This document shows, in pieces, positions 24,294-32,990 of a DNA stretch of 32,990 nucleotides. Location of the stretch: the NCBI GenBank assembly GCA_024644345.1, contig JAHELE010000018.1:1-32990 (forward strand), written 5' to 3'. The notes below the pieces were generated by a model. The model saw nothing but the letters and a program-made list of their open reading frames with translations. It was not told where the DNA came from and did no database searches. The position numbers and the translations under genes are program-made. Source of the DNA: Actinomycetes bacterium. GTDB lineage: Bacteria; Actinomycetota; Actinomycetes; JAHEKZ01. Each line of letters begins with the position of its first letter. Positions within the stretch are counted from its first letter, which is position 1.

Positions 24294-25421
24294 TCAGTCG
24301 CGCCAGATCAGATCGGCCGACAAGTCGTCAATCGTGGCAGCACCGAGCAGGCCCATGGCCATGGCGAGCTCGGTCCACAACGTCTCGATCACCCACTGGA
24401 CCCCGTCGGCCCCGGCCACCGTCAGCCCCCAGACGGCGGGGCGGCCGACCAACACCGCGTCGGCGCCCAGGATCAGTGCCTTCGCGACGTCGGTGCCACG
24501 GCGGATCCCCCCGTCCACGATCACCGGGATTGCTCCGTCGACTGCGTGCGCGACGCCGGGTAGCGCCTGGGCCGTCGGGACCACGGTGTCGAGGTTGCGG
24601 GCGCCGTGGTTGCTCACGATCAGACCGCCGGCGCCGGAGTCGACGCAGCGCCGGGCGTCATCAGGCCGCGAGACGCCCTTGGGCAGCACCGGGATGGGGG
24701 AGAGGTCGACCAACCACTCCAACGTCTCCCACGTCAGGCTGGGATCAAGGTGCGGGTTGTACGCGCGCTGATGCGGACGCGGGTCGGGGGGCACCACCAC
24801 TGATGGCGGAGCACCGGCCAGCGCAGGAGGCTGCATCCCGTCGACGGTGTGACCCCCCGTGCGACGGTCACGGTCGCGTGCGCCGAGCAGCGGGGTGTCG
24901 ACAGTCAGCACCAGCGCCTCTGCGCCTGCGCTAACGGCAGACTCGACCAGGGCGGCGGTGAAGTCACGGTCTGACTGGACATACAGCTGAAACCACCAGG
25001 GGCCACCGGCGGCGATGCCCAGCTCCGCCACCGGAGTCGATCCCAAGGTGCTCATCACCGCTAGCGCCTCAGCAGCTGCGGCTCCACGGAGCGTCGCAGG
25101 CTCACGCTCAGGGTGGTACTGGCTATGGGCTGCTGTCGGGGCCACCAGGATCGGGTGGGGAAGGTCCCGTCTCAGCAAGGTCACAGAGGTGTCGATCCGG
25201 GAGACATCCACCAGGACGCGAGGGGCCAGTCGCAGCTCTCGCCAGGCGGCGTCGTTCCACCCGAGTGAGATCTCGTCGGCCGCACCACCGGCGACGTAGT
25301 TCCAGGTTCGTTCCTCCAGCCGTTCACGTGCCAAGGCCTCGAGGTCGCCAACGCTGACCGCTGCGTCCGGAACTGCGCTCGCTTCCGGTATTGCTGCCTG
25401 ATCATCGGGTTGGCGCTCCAC
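24294..25421 (-). CDS. FMN-dependent alpha-hydroxy-acid oxidizing protein
   Basis: A 375-aa TIM-barrel flavoprotein of the glycolate oxidase / lactate 2-monooxygenase / lactate dehydrogenase family. WNYVAGGAADE near the start, PTAAHSQYHPEGE-like segment, STLGSTPVAEL, WFQLYVQSDR, catalytic His272 in IVSNHGARNLD and VIVDGGIRRGTDVAKAL are typical. The exact substrate (lactate, glycolate, mandelate or other) cannot be read from these motifs. The start is a GTG at 25421 with only a weak AGG upstream. Just 32 bp separate it from divergent hutI, so their promoters must overlap. Confidence 0.88.
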   Translation of the reverse strand: MERQPDDQAAIPEASAVPDAAVSVGDLEALARERLEERTWNYVAGGAADEISLGWNDAAWRELRLAPRVLVDVSRIDTSVTLLRRDLPHPILVAPTAAHSQYHPEREPATLRGAAAAEALAVMSTLGSTPVAELGIAAGGPWWFQLYVQSDRDFTAALVESAVSAGAEALVLTVDTPLLGARDRDRRTGGHTVDGMQPPALAGAPPSVVVPPDPRPHQRAYNPHLDPSLTWETLEWLVDLSPIPVLPKGVSRPDDARRCVDSGAGGLIVSNHGARNLDTVVPTAQALPGVAHAVDGAIPVIVDGGIRRGTDVAKALILGADAVLVGRPAVWGLTVAGADGVQWVIETLWTELAMAMGLLGAATIDDLSADLIWRD

Positions 25422-25453
25422 ATTTCGCAGCCTAGACGTGGCAGCATCGACGC

Positions 25454-26656
25454 GTGGACCTCCTCGTACGCAACATCGGTCGACTTCTACCGATGCGCGG
25501 GGAGGCGGACGAGGTGATCGAGGACGCCGCCCTGCGGATCGAGGGTGGCGCCGTCGTCTGGCTCGGGCGCGAACAAGACCTCCAGCCCGGCCCCGATGCG
25601 CCAGAGCTCGACGCGCAGGGTGCCGTCGCCGTTCCAGGATTTGTCGACCCGCACACACACCTGGTGTGGGCTGGCGTCCGACGTGAGGAGTTCGTGGCCC
25701 GCCTGGCAGGCGAGCAGTACGACGGGGGTGGTATCACCACGACGGTCGCGGCCACGCGTGCAGCGACGGCTGAGGAGCTCTTCGTGCTCGCGGCGGCGCG
25801 TGGTCGACGCATGATCGCCAACGGCACCACCACGGTTGAGATCAAGACCGGCTACGGCCTGACCCCGACCGACGAGCTCAAGTGCCTCGATGTGATCGGC
25901 CGGCTCGCGAAGGATCTTCCCTGGTTGGTCGAGGCCACCTATCTCGGTGCACACGTCGTCCCTCCCGGACGCGACCGGGCCGAGTACGTCGAGGAGGTGA
26001 TCGCCACCATTCCAGCCGCGGCCGCCGCCGGCGCCACCTGGGCGGATGTGTTCTGCGACGAGGGCGTGTTCACCATCGACGAGACGCGACGGATCCTCCA
26101 GGCCGCGCAGGATGCAGGCCTCGGAACCAGGCTGCATGCCGAGGAGATCGCCCATACCGGAGCCGCCGACCTCGCTGCCGAGATGGGGTGTGCCAGTGCG
26201 GATCACCTGGAGCACGTCACGGCCGAGGGCGCGCACGCCATGGCGGCCGCTGGAGTGGTTGGCGTCCTCCTGCCGACCGTCACGCTCTCGCTGCGCACGT
26301 TCGCCTTTGGCCAGTATCAGGTGCTGCGGGAAGCCGGCGTGCCGCTCGCCCTGTCGACAGACTGCAACCCCGGAACTTCGTGGTGTGAGTCGATGCCCTA
26401 CGTGGTGCAGCTCGCGTGCCTGGTCTACGGGATGCCGGTGCATGAGGCGTTGTGGTCTGCGACGCGTGGGGCAGCGATGGCCTTGCAGCTTCGCGACGTG
26501 GGGCGTCTCTCACCGAAGGCGCGCGGAGATGTCGCTCTCCTCAACGCTGAGCACGAGGCTGACGTCGTCGCGCGCCTGGGCGCACCCGGTTGTTTGGCCA
26601 CGATTGTCCGAGGCCAGGTGTGGCAGAACCCCGCCGCCCCTAGTGTGAGTGCATGA
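25454..26656 (+). CDS. hutI: Imidazolonepropionase
   Basis: A 400-aa amidohydrolase that opens imidazolone propionate to N-formimino-glutamate, the third step of histidine degradation. Metal ligands are H67 and H69 in FVDPHTHLVW. Further ligands lie in RLHAEEIAHTG and the late STDCNPGTSW; GTTTVEIKTGYGL binds substrate. The GTG at 25454 lacks a clear ribosome binding site. Its stop overlaps the next gene (ATGA). The fourth-step enzyme (HutF/HutG) is not in the window. Confidence 0.95.
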   Translation: MDLLVRNIGRLLPMRGEADEVIEDAALRIEGGAVVWLGREQDLQPGPDAPELDAQGAVAVPGFVDPHTHLVWAGVRREEFVARLAGEQYDGGGITTTVAATRAATAEELFVLAAARGRRMIANGTTTVEIKTGYGLTPTDELKCLDVIGRLAKDLPWLVEATYLGAHVVPPGRDRAEYVEEVIATIPAAAAAGATWADVFCDEGVFTIDETRRILQAAQDAGLGTRLHAEEIAHTGAADLAAEMGCASADHLEHVTAEGAHAMAAAGVVGVLLPTVTLSLRTFAFGQYQVLREAGVPLALSTDCNPGTSWCESMPYVVQLACLVYGMPVHEALWSATRGAAMALQLRDVGRLSPKARGDVALLNAEHEADVVARLGAPGCLATIVRGQVWQNPAAPSVSA

Positions 26657-27093
26657 GCGAGCCCGTTCCCTCGACGGACGAGGAGGAGCCGTTCGACCCG
26701 CCCGGGCCGGACTGGCTCTACCGCCTCCGTCAGCGATTCACCGGCGACAGTTCGTTGCGTCGTCTCGTGTGGCGCGTCATCGCCACTACCCTCGGCGTAG
26801 GGATTGTTCTTGCGGGTGTGGGGATGCTCATCCTCCCTGGCCCTGGCTGGGCTGCCATCTTCCTCGGGCTGGCGGTGCTGGCTACCGAGTACGCGTGGGC
26901 GCACCGGTTGCTCGTCGCGACCAAGGACAAGGCCCAGGGCGCGGCTTCCTCAGTCTTTTCCCCGGAGAATCGCAAGCGCACCATCGTGCTGACGTCGATC
27001 GTGGTTCTGCTCGTGGCAGCGATCGTGTCCTGGTACGTCTACCACTACGGCTGGACCTTCAGCGGAGCACTCGGCTGGTTCGGGGTCGACTGA
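26653..27093 (+). CDS. PGPGW-motif membrane protein (TIGR02611 family)
   Basis: A 146-aa membrane protein of the putative transmembrane PGPGW family. LPGPGW is at residues 61-66, between two membrane segments (about 41-61 and 67-85); a third spans about 110-130. The first 38 residues are acidic and cytoplasmic-looking. Function unknown in the family. It overlaps hutI by 4 nt (ATGA), but membership in a histidine pathway is not implied. tRNA-Val(CAC) starts 29 bp downstream on the same strand. Confidence 0.85.
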   Translation: MSEPVPSTDEEEPFDPPGPDWLYRLRQRFTGDSSLRRLVWRVIATTLGVGIVLAGVGMLILPGPGWAAIFLGLAVLATEYAWAHRLLVATKDKAQGAASSVFSPENRKRTIVLTSIVVLLVAAIVSWYVYHYGWTFSGALGWFGVD

Positions 27094-27122
27094 CCGGCTG
27101 CGATACTCTGACGGCTCGTTTG

Positions 27123-27199
27123 GGGCGGTTAGCTCAGTTGGTTAGAGCGCTTCGTTCACACCGAAGAGGTCGGCGGTTCGAGTCCGCCATCGCCCACCA
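27123..27199 (+). tRNA. tRNA-Val (anticodon CAC)
   Basis: Cloverleaf: acceptor GGGCGGT/ATCGCCC, D arm GCTC/GAGC, anticodon stem CTTCG/CGAAG with loop TTCACAC (CAC), T stem GGCGG/CCGCC. The CCA end is encoded, unlike in the three tRNAs of the other cluster. Confidence 0.96.
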
Positions 27200-27378
27200 C
27201 GAGACAGTTCGTGGTCCATCGACGAAGAATCATCTCCGGGGCATGTGGTGCTATGCCGACGGGGCTCTACCGGGCCATTGTTAAACCGCATGTTCAGGAG
27301 TATTTCTTGCGGCAGTCCACGCGTCAGATGATCTGCAACGCATGTTGTCGATGTCGGCGCGGGCGATGGGAGGCACTC

Positions 27379-27630
27379 GTGAAGAGGCGACTCGCTCTTG
27401 CCGTGGTCGTTGGAACGCTAGCCACTCCGCTGCTATCTGGTGTGGCGTCGGCCGGTCCACCAAGTCAGGCCAGCGGGCCGCCCCGAGCAGGGTGCCCCGC
27501 TGGATGGATCACTGGCCAACCGCAGGAAGGGCACCCAGCGGAGGCATTCGACCTGAATGGTGACACCTACGTATGTGGGCTTCTCCTCCCCGCCGGTGGG
27601 TTCGCCTTCATGGACAACGTCGTTCGGTAG
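27379..27630 (+). CDS. Small secreted protein
   Basis: An 83-aa protein with a signal peptide (MKRRLALAVVV, hydrophobic core, GVASA near residue 26). The mature part has two Cys (RAGCPAGW and TYVCGLL) and FDLNGDTYVC, which looks like a D-x-N-G-D calcium-loop fragment found in several small actinobacterial exported proteins. The GTG at 27379 has GGGAGG five to six bases upstream. Function unknown. The 179 bp between the tRNA and this gene carry no other supported feature. Confidence 0.65.
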   Translation: MKRRLALAVVVGTLATPLLSGVASAGPPSQASGPPRAGCPAGWITGQPQEGHPAEAFDLNGDTYVCGLLLPAGGFAFMDNVVR

Positions 27631-27936
27631 CTCAGGCACGTACACCGGTGCACTTGCTCAACCCACTCAGGTCACGTTCGCCGCGATCCACGCAAGCGAC
27701 TGCAGCTGTCGGCCCGGTGCGTTCAGCGCGCATCGTCCGTGCCCAGCCAATCCGCCAATGCGGTTGGCGTCACTCCTGCGACCTATTCCGTGGTGATCGA
27801 AACGCCGAACTGGAGGCTCCCCGCGCGGGGGACTCTTGGCCAACGAGCCGGCCACCATCACCCCAGGGCGAAGGCGGTCTGTGACCATAGGCACCCACGC
27901 GAGGAGTCGTCATACCGGGTCGCCAGACCGAACGGT
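27631..27936. other. Non-coding gap after the secreted protein gene
   Basis: No supported gene on either strand. The perfect palindrome CCCCGCGCGGGG (27819-27830) could end transcription from one or both flanking convergent genes, but no T-run follows. Open frames here lack codon bias and starts. Confidence 0.35.
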
Positions 27937-28314
27937 TCAGAGATTCTGATCCGCGTCGAGTCTGTTGGCCGCGATGAAGAAGATTCCGCTAATCAGCCAG
28001 GGCAGCGCGAAGATCATTCCCGCGCCCAGGTTGTTCGGGGTGGATGCCAGATACGCGAAGATGCCACCCACGACAGCCAGGCCGATCAAGATGATGCCTC
28101 CCAGCCGTTCCCGGAACCAGGCAACGACGGCCACCGCAGTGACTGCGACCAGGCCAACGACAAGGGCGACACCGACGAGGTCGAAGGACGGGTCGTTGAC
28201 AGTGGAGCCGATCGCCACGAACCAGGCAATGCTGAGTGACAGGATCACGATCACCCGGGCGGTCCAACGCAAGAATCCAACCATCGGACGCGCTGTAACC
28301 GTGTTCATGTTCAT
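27937..28314 (-). CDS. Small membrane protein with four predicted helices
   Basis: A 125-aa protein with hydrophobic segments at about 16-36, 46-66, 71-89 and 97-117 and short polar loops, ending ANRLDADQNL. I do not recognise the family with confidence; uncharacterised membrane proteins of this size and layout are common in actinobacteria. The ATG at 28314 has AGGAGG six bases upstream, which decides the start over ATG 28308. It is divergent from the sugar dehydrogenase gene (206 bp between). Confidence 0.7.
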   Translation of the reverse strand: MNMNTVTARPMVGFLRWTARVIVILSLSIAWFVAIGSTVNDPSFDLVGVALVVGLVAVTAVAVVAWFRERLGGIILIGLAVVGGIFAYLASTPNNLGAGMIFALPWLISGIFFIAANRLDADQNL

Positions 28315-28520
28315 CACAGGCCTCCTCTCACCTCCCAGGATCACTCGATCCGACTTTGTGCGGAAGGGTCGTAAGGACCGTGATCGGGCGTTGCGCCACC
28401 CAGTTCGGCTGACATCGCGTCGATCCTTGCTCTGGGCGAGCGCTTGGCCTGGGACGCCGCAGCTCCAGTGTGAGCGTGGCGGTCGTTGTGATCGTCGTCG
28501 GATCGCCACAAGATGGCCAA

Positions 28521-29789
28521 GTGAGACTCTTCTTCGGTCCGCGTCGATCTCTGTCGTTTGTGGTGCCGGCCTGTGGTGCTGCTCTCCTCCTCAGCGCTGT
28601 GCCCTCTGGCCCGAGCCAGGCGAATGGCGCCGCTGACGCCACTGACGCCGTTCAGCCGCCCGCTGCGCGGGTGCAGTCCGCCGAGCGGACGTTGTCGTCC
28701 CGACCGCCCCTACGTCGTGTCACGATCTCGTGGCGCCGGGTCGCCGGCGGCCTGGTCCAGCCGACGCAAGTCACGTCTGCCCCCGACGGGCGCAAGCGGC
28801 TGTTCGTCGTGGAGAAGCCGGGCCGGATCCGACTGGTAAGAGACGGCGCAGTCGCGCCAAAGCCCTACCTGGGAATGGCTCCCAGAGTCGACCCGGCCGG
28901 TGAGGGTGGTCTGCTCTCCGTGGCTTTCAGTCCCCGATTCCGGCGCGACGGACTGTTGTTTGTGGCCTACACCCGCGCGGCTGACCACGATCTGATCGTC
29001 GCCAGACTCAAGGCCCGTAGCGCTGGCGCACAGCACGTTCGCGCGACGACGCTACGTCCCATCCTCCGGGTGGAGCACTCGGCGGAGACCAACCACTTTG
29101 GCGGACAGCTTGCTTTCGGCCCCAACGGCCGGCTCTACATCGGAACCGGCGACGGTGGGGGAGCGGGTGACCCAGGCAACAACGCAGGAGACCGACGAGA
29201 CCTGCGCGGCAAGATCCTGCGCATCGACCCCTTCCACCCCTGCAGCGGCAAGCGCTACTGCGTACCGAGAGGCAATCCGTTCGTTGGCAAGAAAGGGCGA
29301 GGGGAAATCTGGCTCATGGGTCTGCGCAACCCATGGCGCTTCAGCTTCGACAGTCGCACTGACCACCTGTGGATTGGCGACGTGGGACAGGACGCGTACG
29401 AGGAGATCGACCAACTCGGCCCCCATCCCTCCCGGATCAACCTGGGCTGGTCGTGCAAGGAAGGGCGGAGCACGTACAACGCGAACCGATGCCGCAGCGG
29501 CGTCAAGTACGTGGGACCTGAAACCGTTGTGGCGCATCCGGCAGCGGAATCGATAACCGGCGGTTTCGTCTACCGAGGTCACCGGTATCGGTCCCAACTC
29601 GGCGGCGCCTACGTGTTCGCCGATTTCATCACCCACCGCGTCTGGGCCTACCGATCGGGTCCTGGCAGGGTGCTGCAGAGGAAACGTCTCAGTGGTGGCC
29701 CCACGTCCTTCGGCGTTGATGACAGGGGCGAAATCTACTCAGTGACCTACGACGGCGGTCTCTGGCGCATGCGGGTGACTCGCCGATAG
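28521..29789 (+). CDS. Secreted PQQ-dependent sugar dehydrogenase family protein (GSDH)
   Basis: A 422-aa exported beta-propeller of the glucose/sorbosone dehydrogenase (aldose sugar dehydrogenase) family, which oxidises sugars using PQQ. After a signal-like N-terminus (MRLFFGPRRS, hydrophobic core) come RLFVVEKPGRIRLV, EGGLLSVAFSPRF, NHFGGQLAFGPNGRLYIGTG followed by DGGG, RNPWRFSFD, WIGDVGQDAYEEID and GGFVYRG, all typical. Four Cys near 240-330 may form disulfides. The GTG at 28521 puts the signal at the N-terminus; no strong ribosome binding site is seen, so the start is tentative. PQQ synthesis genes are not in the window. Confidence 0.83.
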   Translation: MRLFFGPRRSLSFVVPACGAALLLSAVPSGPSQANGAADATDAVQPPAARVQSAERTLSSRPPLRRVTISWRRVAGGLVQPTQVTSAPDGRKRLFVVEKPGRIRLVRDGAVAPKPYLGMAPRVDPAGEGGLLSVAFSPRFRRDGLLFVAYTRAADHDLIVARLKARSAGAQHVRATTLRPILRVEHSAETNHFGGQLAFGPNGRLYIGTGDGGGAGDPGNNAGDRRDLRGKILRIDPFHPCSGKRYCVPRGNPFVGKKGRGEIWLMGLRNPWRFSFDSRTDHLWIGDVGQDAYEEIDQLGPHPSRINLGWSCKEGRSTYNANRCRSGVKYVGPETVVAHPAAESITGGFVYRGHRYRSQLGGAYVFADFITHRVWAYRSGPGRVLQRKRLSGGPTSFGVDDRGEIYSVTYDGGLWRMRVTRR

Positions 29790-29795
29790 GCGTTG

Positions 29796-30427
29796 GTCGC
29801 CAGCAGGTCGTGCGAGTCGACATCGAGACCACTGATGGGGAGCGTCAAACGCTGCTGGAACAGGGCTACGGCTTGGCGAGCCGAGCCTGGAAGGTCCCCT
29901 GTGCTCCGCACATTCGCCTCGACACGGCCTCGGTGACGAAGCTGTTCACCGCCGTGGCGACCCGCAACAGGTGGATGCCAGAAGTTTCGCGCTGGATACC
30001 AGCGTCACCGAGCACCTGGGACTCACCGGAACCCAGATCTCAGATCGAGTGACTCCCTACCAGCTGCTGACGCATACCGGACCCGTAAGACCGCGGACCA
30101 CCTGCCGCCCGTCGTCTCACGAAGGCCATCTTGGCGCCGCACGAGACCTATCGACCGCGCGGCGCCGGCACGCACTTCACCGGTTTCGGATTCGAGTTCG
30201 CCTCCAATGCTGCCGGCGGCATCGAGTGCTACTGGAAGGAGGGCGTGAACACCGGTGCCAGTGCCGTTCTGTCGCACTACCCCGAGCTCTCGGAGGTCGC
30301 GTTGCCGTGGCCCGGCGAGCTGACTTTGGTCGTTCTCAGCAACATGGAAGACGGTGCCTGGGAACCGATCCGCGAGTTCGCCGGCTCTCTCGAGGCCAGT
30401 GCCGGGGGGACCGATAGCATCGAGTAG
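29796..30427 (+). pseudogene. Broken serine hydrolase (beta-lactamase / penicillin-binding protein class C family)
   Basis: Parts of one serine hydrolase appear in different frames. First LDTASVTKLFTAVAT with the SxxK motif (ending near 29967); then, after a frameshift, FALDTSVTEHLGL and PYQLLTHTG; then, after a loss of sequence near 30080-30120, LAPHETYRPRGAG and a C-terminal stretch with ELTLVVLSNMEDG up to the stop at 30427. An intact member would be about 300 residues or more; the Y-x-N region appears to be missing. It probably does not make a working enzyme. Confidence 0.75.
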
Positions 30428-30468
30428 GCGTCGCCGCGGCACCACATCAAAGCCTGCTAGGAGTCTTC

Positions 30469-32454
30469 GTGTCTGACCTCTCGATCACCGTTGCCGGGAA
30501 CGCGCAGCAGGTGGCGTCGGGGACGACCGCTGCTGACCTGTTCGCGGACGACCGATCGGTCGTTGTCGCCACGATCAACGGCGAGCTCCGCGACCTCGCG
30601 CGGGTCCTGGACGCCGGTGACGTGGTCGAGCCGGTGACGATCGACTCCGACGAGGGCTTGGCGGTCCTGCGGCACTCCTGTGCCCACGTGCTGGCCCAGG
30701 CCGTGCAGGACACCTTCGAGGACGCCAAGCTGGGGATCGGTCCGCCGATCAAGGACGGCTTCTACTACGACTTCGACGTCGAGACCCCCTTCACCCCCGA
30801 CGATCTGAAGCGCCTCGAGAAGCGGATGCAGCAGATCATCAAGTCGGGGCAGCGGTTCGGACGCCGAATCGTGTCTGAGGACGAGGCCCGGGCCGAACTG
30901 GTGGGCGAGCCCTACAAGCTCGAGCTGGTCGGACTCAAAGGTGCCGTCGATGATGACGTCATGGAGGTCGGTGGCGCTGAGCTGACGATCTACGAGAACG
31001 TCGACGCCAAGACAGGGGAGCGTAAGTGGCAAGACCTGTGCCGCGGCCCGCACCTTCCGACCACGCGGCTGATCCCGTCCTTCAAGCTCATGCGGTCAGC
31101 GGCCGCCTACTGGCGCGGCAGCGAGGAGAACCCGCAGCTGCAGCGCATCTACGGCACGGCCTGGCCGACCAAGGATGAGCTGACCGAGTATCTGCGCTTC
31201 CTAGAAGAGGCCGAACGACGCGACCACCGACGTCTTGGCGCTGAGCTCGACCTCTTCTCGTTCCCTGAAGAGATCGGCTCCGGCCTGGCGGTGTTCCACC
31301 CCAAGGGCGGCACAGTCCGGATGGTCATGGAGGACTACTCGAGGCGTCGGCACGAAGAGGGCGGGTACGAGTTCGTCTATACGCCGCACATCACCAAGCA
31401 GGCGCTCTTCGAGACCTCCGGGCACCTCGACTGGTACGCGGACGGCATGTACCCGCCCATGCACCTGGATGCGGAGTACGACGACGACGGCAACGTTCGG
31501 CGTCCCGGACAGAACTACTACCTCAAGCCGATGAACTGCCCCTTCCACAACCTGATCTATCAGGCGCGGGGTCGGTCCTATCGAGAGCTTCCGATGCGGC
31601 TTTTCGAGTTCGGCTCGGTGTACCGCTACGAGAAATCTGGTGTCGTGCACGGTCTCACTCGCGTACGCGGCATGACCCAGGACGACGCTCACATCTACTG
31701 CACCAAGGAGCAGATGCCGGCTGAGCTCGACAGCCTGCTCACCTTCGTCCTCGACCTGCTGCGCGACTACGGCCTGGACGACTTCTACCTCGAGCTGTCG
31801 ACACGCAACGACGAGAAGTACGTCGGCGAGGACGCCGAGTGGGCGGAAGCCACTGAGACGCTACGTCTGGCTGCCGAGAAGCAGAACCTCGAACTGGTGA
31901 TGGACGAAGGTGGGGCGGCTTTCTACGGTCCGAAGATCTCGGTACAGACCAAGGACGCGATCGGGCGCACATGGCAGATGTCGACCATCCAGGTCGACTT
32001 TCAGCTGCCGCAGCGTTTCGGCCTTGAGTACCAGGCTGCCGACGGAACCCGCCAACGCCCGGTGATGATCCACCGAGCCCTCTTCGGCTCGATCGAGCGC
32101 TTCTTCGCCGTTCTGCTTGAGCACTATGCAGGCGCCTTCCCTCCCTGGCTGGCCCCCGTCCAGGTGGTCGGAATCCCGATTTCGGACGCCCACGTCGACT
32201 ACCTGTTGGCGGTGGCCGAACAGCTGCAGGCCCGGGGTATCAGGGTCGAGGTGGACTCATCTGACGAACGGATGCAGAAGAAGATCCGTACGGCGCAGAA
32301 GCAGAAGGTTCCCTTCATGTTGCTCGCAGGGGACGAAGATCTCGGCAAAGGTGCTGTGTCATTCCGCTTCCGCGATGGCACGCAAGAGAACGGTGTGCCC
32401 ATCGACCAAGCGGTGCAGCGGATTGTCGATGCTGTTGCGGAGCGACGGGCCTAG
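30469..32454 (+). CDS. thrS: Threonyl-tRNA synthetase
   Basis: A 661-aa class II synthetase that charges tRNA-Thr with threonine. N-terminal TGS domain (about 1-65), editing domain with [13 protein letters not shown] and YYDFD, catalytic core with [13 protein letters not shown] (zinc Cys), [13 protein letters not shown] and [16 protein letters not shown], motif 3-type [10 protein letters not shown], then the anticodon-binding domain ([14 protein letters not shown] onward). Full length. The GTG at 30469 has AGGAG six bases upstream. No T-box or other leader structure is obvious. A HIT gene follows after 11 bp. Confidence 0.96.
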   Translation: MSDLSITVAGNAQQVASGTTAADLFADDRSVVVATINGELRDLARVLDAGDVVEPVTIDSDEGLAVLRHSCAHVLAQAVQDTFEDAKLGIGPPIKDGFYYDFDVETPFTPDDLKRLEKRMQQIIKSGQRFGRRIVSEDEARAELVGEPYKLELVGLKGAVDDDVMEVGGAELTIYENVDAKTGERKWQDLCRGPHLPTTRLIPSFKLMRSAAAYWRGSEENPQLQRIYGTAWPTKDELTEYLRFLEEAERRDHRRLGAELDLFSFPEEIGSGLAVFHPKGGTVRMVMEDYSRRRHEEGGYEFVYTPHITKQALFETSGHLDWYADGMYPPMHLDAEYDDDGNVRRPGQNYYLKPMNCPFHNLIYQARGRSYRELPMRLFEFGSVYRYEKSGVVHGLTRVRGMTQDDAHIYCTKEQMPAELDSLLTFVLDLLRDYGLDDFYLELSTRNDEKYVGEDAEWAEATETLRLAAEKQNLELVMDEGGAAFYGPKISVQTKDAIGRTWQMSTIQVDFQLPQRFGLEYQAADGTRQRPVMIHRALFGSIERFFAVLLEHYAGAFPPWLAPVQVVGIPISDAHVDYLLAVAEQLQARGIRVEVDSSDERMQKKIRTAQKQKVPFMLLAGDEDLGKGAVSFRFRDGTQENGVPIDQAVQRIVDAVAERRA

Positions 32455-32465
32455 AGTGAGTGGTC

Positions 32466-32990
32466 ATGGAGTCCGACCCCGACGGTATGCAGCGGCTGTG
32501 GGCTCCCGAACGCCTTGCCTACATCCTCGGAGAGAACCGTCCGGACACCACCGACTCCGGAGATGCGTGTCCGTTCTGTCGAGCACCTGGTGAGCCGGAC
32601 GAGGGATCGCTCGTCGTGGCGAGAGGTGATCATGCCTACGTCGTCCTGAACCTCTACCCGTACAACCCGGGCCACGCCCTCGTCTGCACCTATCGGCACG
32701 TTGCCGGCTATGTGGACCTCTCGACTGACGAGGCGCACGAGATCGCCGACCTGACAAAGGAGACGATCGAGGCCATGCAGAGTGCGATGGCCCCGCACGG
32801 CTTCAACCTCGGACTGAACCAGGGAACCGTTGGCGGAGCGGGGATCGCCGCCCACCTCCACCAGCACGTCGTACCCCGCTGGGGCGGAGACACCAACTTC
32901 ATGCCGGTGGTGGCGCAGACGAAAGTAATGCCACAGTCCCTGATCGACACCCGGAACGCCCTTCGCGCCGCGTGGCCAGGCGAGGCGTCG
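32466..32990 (+). CDS. HIT-family nucleotide phosphorylase/hydrolase (Rv2613c-like), C-terminus beyond the right edge
   Basis: 175 codons are present and the frame is open at the right edge. The HIT active site is HLHQHVVPRW (H130, H132, H134); C35 and C38 in CPFC may bind zinc. The LNLYPYNPGHALV segment is typical. In M. tuberculosis the gene after thrS is the Ap4A phosphorylase Rv2613c of this type (195 aa), so the same role in breaking down dinucleoside polyphosphates is likely; only the last few residues should be missing. The ATG at 32466 follows thrS by 11 bp, probably the same transcript. Confidence 0.9.
   Translation, partial: MESDPDGMQRLWAPERLAYILGENRPDTTDSGDACPFCRAPGEPDEGSLVVARGDHAYVVLNLYPYNPGHALVCTYRHVAGYVDLSTDEAHEIADLTKETIEAMQSAMAPHGFNLGLNQGTVGGAGIAAHLHQHVVPRWGGDTNFMPVVAQTKVMPQSLIDTRNALRAAWPGEAS

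Noticed and set aside
27819-27830. CCCCGCGCGGGG palindrome as a proven terminator
   Set aside because: No T-run and a self-complementary core with no room for a loop of normal size; mentioned only as a possibility.
27739-28239. A 166-codon plus-strand frame
   Set aside because: It lies opposite the membrane protein gene, which has a perfect ribosome binding site and four clear hydrophobic segments.
27123-30468. Integrated element using tRNA-Val(CAC) as attachment site
   Set aside because: No integrase and no repeat of the tRNA 3' end were seen before thrS.

Overview
The window is 32,990 bases of high-GC, gene-dense chromosome from an actinobacterium. I infer a member of the Nocardioides/Aeromicrobium type (Propionibacteriales). 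The inference rests on the mycobacterial-style ferredoxin sulfite reductase (SirA type), the thrS–HIT gene order known from Mycobacterium tuberculosis, an actinobacterial LigC-type ligase, a TIGR02611/PGPGW protein, many GTG/TTG starts and frequent 4-nt ATGA overlaps. The species cannot be fixed from the sequence alone.

Layout. Positions 1-2.6 kb (minus strand): a subtilisin-like secreted protease cut by the left edge, preceded by two overlapping genes for small paralogous secreted proteins. 2.7-7.9 kb (minus): an operon-like run of a RibD_C-type reductase, an ATP-dependent ligase (LigC), a UspA-like protein and a large kinase / M23-like / class III aminotransferase fusion. 8.0-9.0 kb (plus): a ZapE-type ATPase. 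9.05-13.8 kb (minus): an assimilatory sulfate/sulfite and siroheme operon (sirA, a 51-aa four-Cys protein, cysH, cysG, sirB). It is preceded by a 21-aa leader peptide and a long stem-loop. 13.9-15.75 kb: a DUF2252 gene and a convergent DUF1348 gene.

15.9-17.43 kb is the most unusual part. Three tandem direct repeats of about 450 bp each carry two tiny homologous genes (A and B, 34-36 codons) with their own ribosome binding sites, followed by a long perfect or near-perfect hairpin. This makes six small hydrophobic, probably membrane-inserted peptides. Units 2 and 3 are identical across the coding pair. The layout resembles bacterial long-direct-repeat peptide loci (type I toxin families) or small multi-peptide bacteriocin loci, but I recognise no described family. 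A decayed coding remnant follows, then tRNA-Val(GAC), tRNA-Cys and tRNA-Gly on the minus strand.

18.3-26.7 kb: histidine degradation genes hutH, hutU and hutI. They are interrupted by pabB-pabC (4-aminobenzoate for folate), a thioredoxin-fold-like protein on the minus strand and an FMN alpha-hydroxy-acid oxidase-type enzyme on the minus strand. 26.65-30.4 kb: a PGPGW membrane protein, tRNA-Val(CAC), a small secreted protein, a four-helix membrane protein, a secreted PQQ-type sugar dehydrogenase and a broken serine hydrolase (beta-lactamase family). 30.5 kb to the right edge: thrS and a HIT-family nucleotide phosphorylase/hydrolase that runs off the window.

Functional links. The sulfur operon makes both the reductases (CysH, SirA) and the cofactor (siroheme, by CysG and SirB), and its leader peptide suggests cysteine-responsive control. 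HutH, HutU and HutI form the first three steps of histidine catabolism. PabB and PabC are consecutive steps of one pathway.
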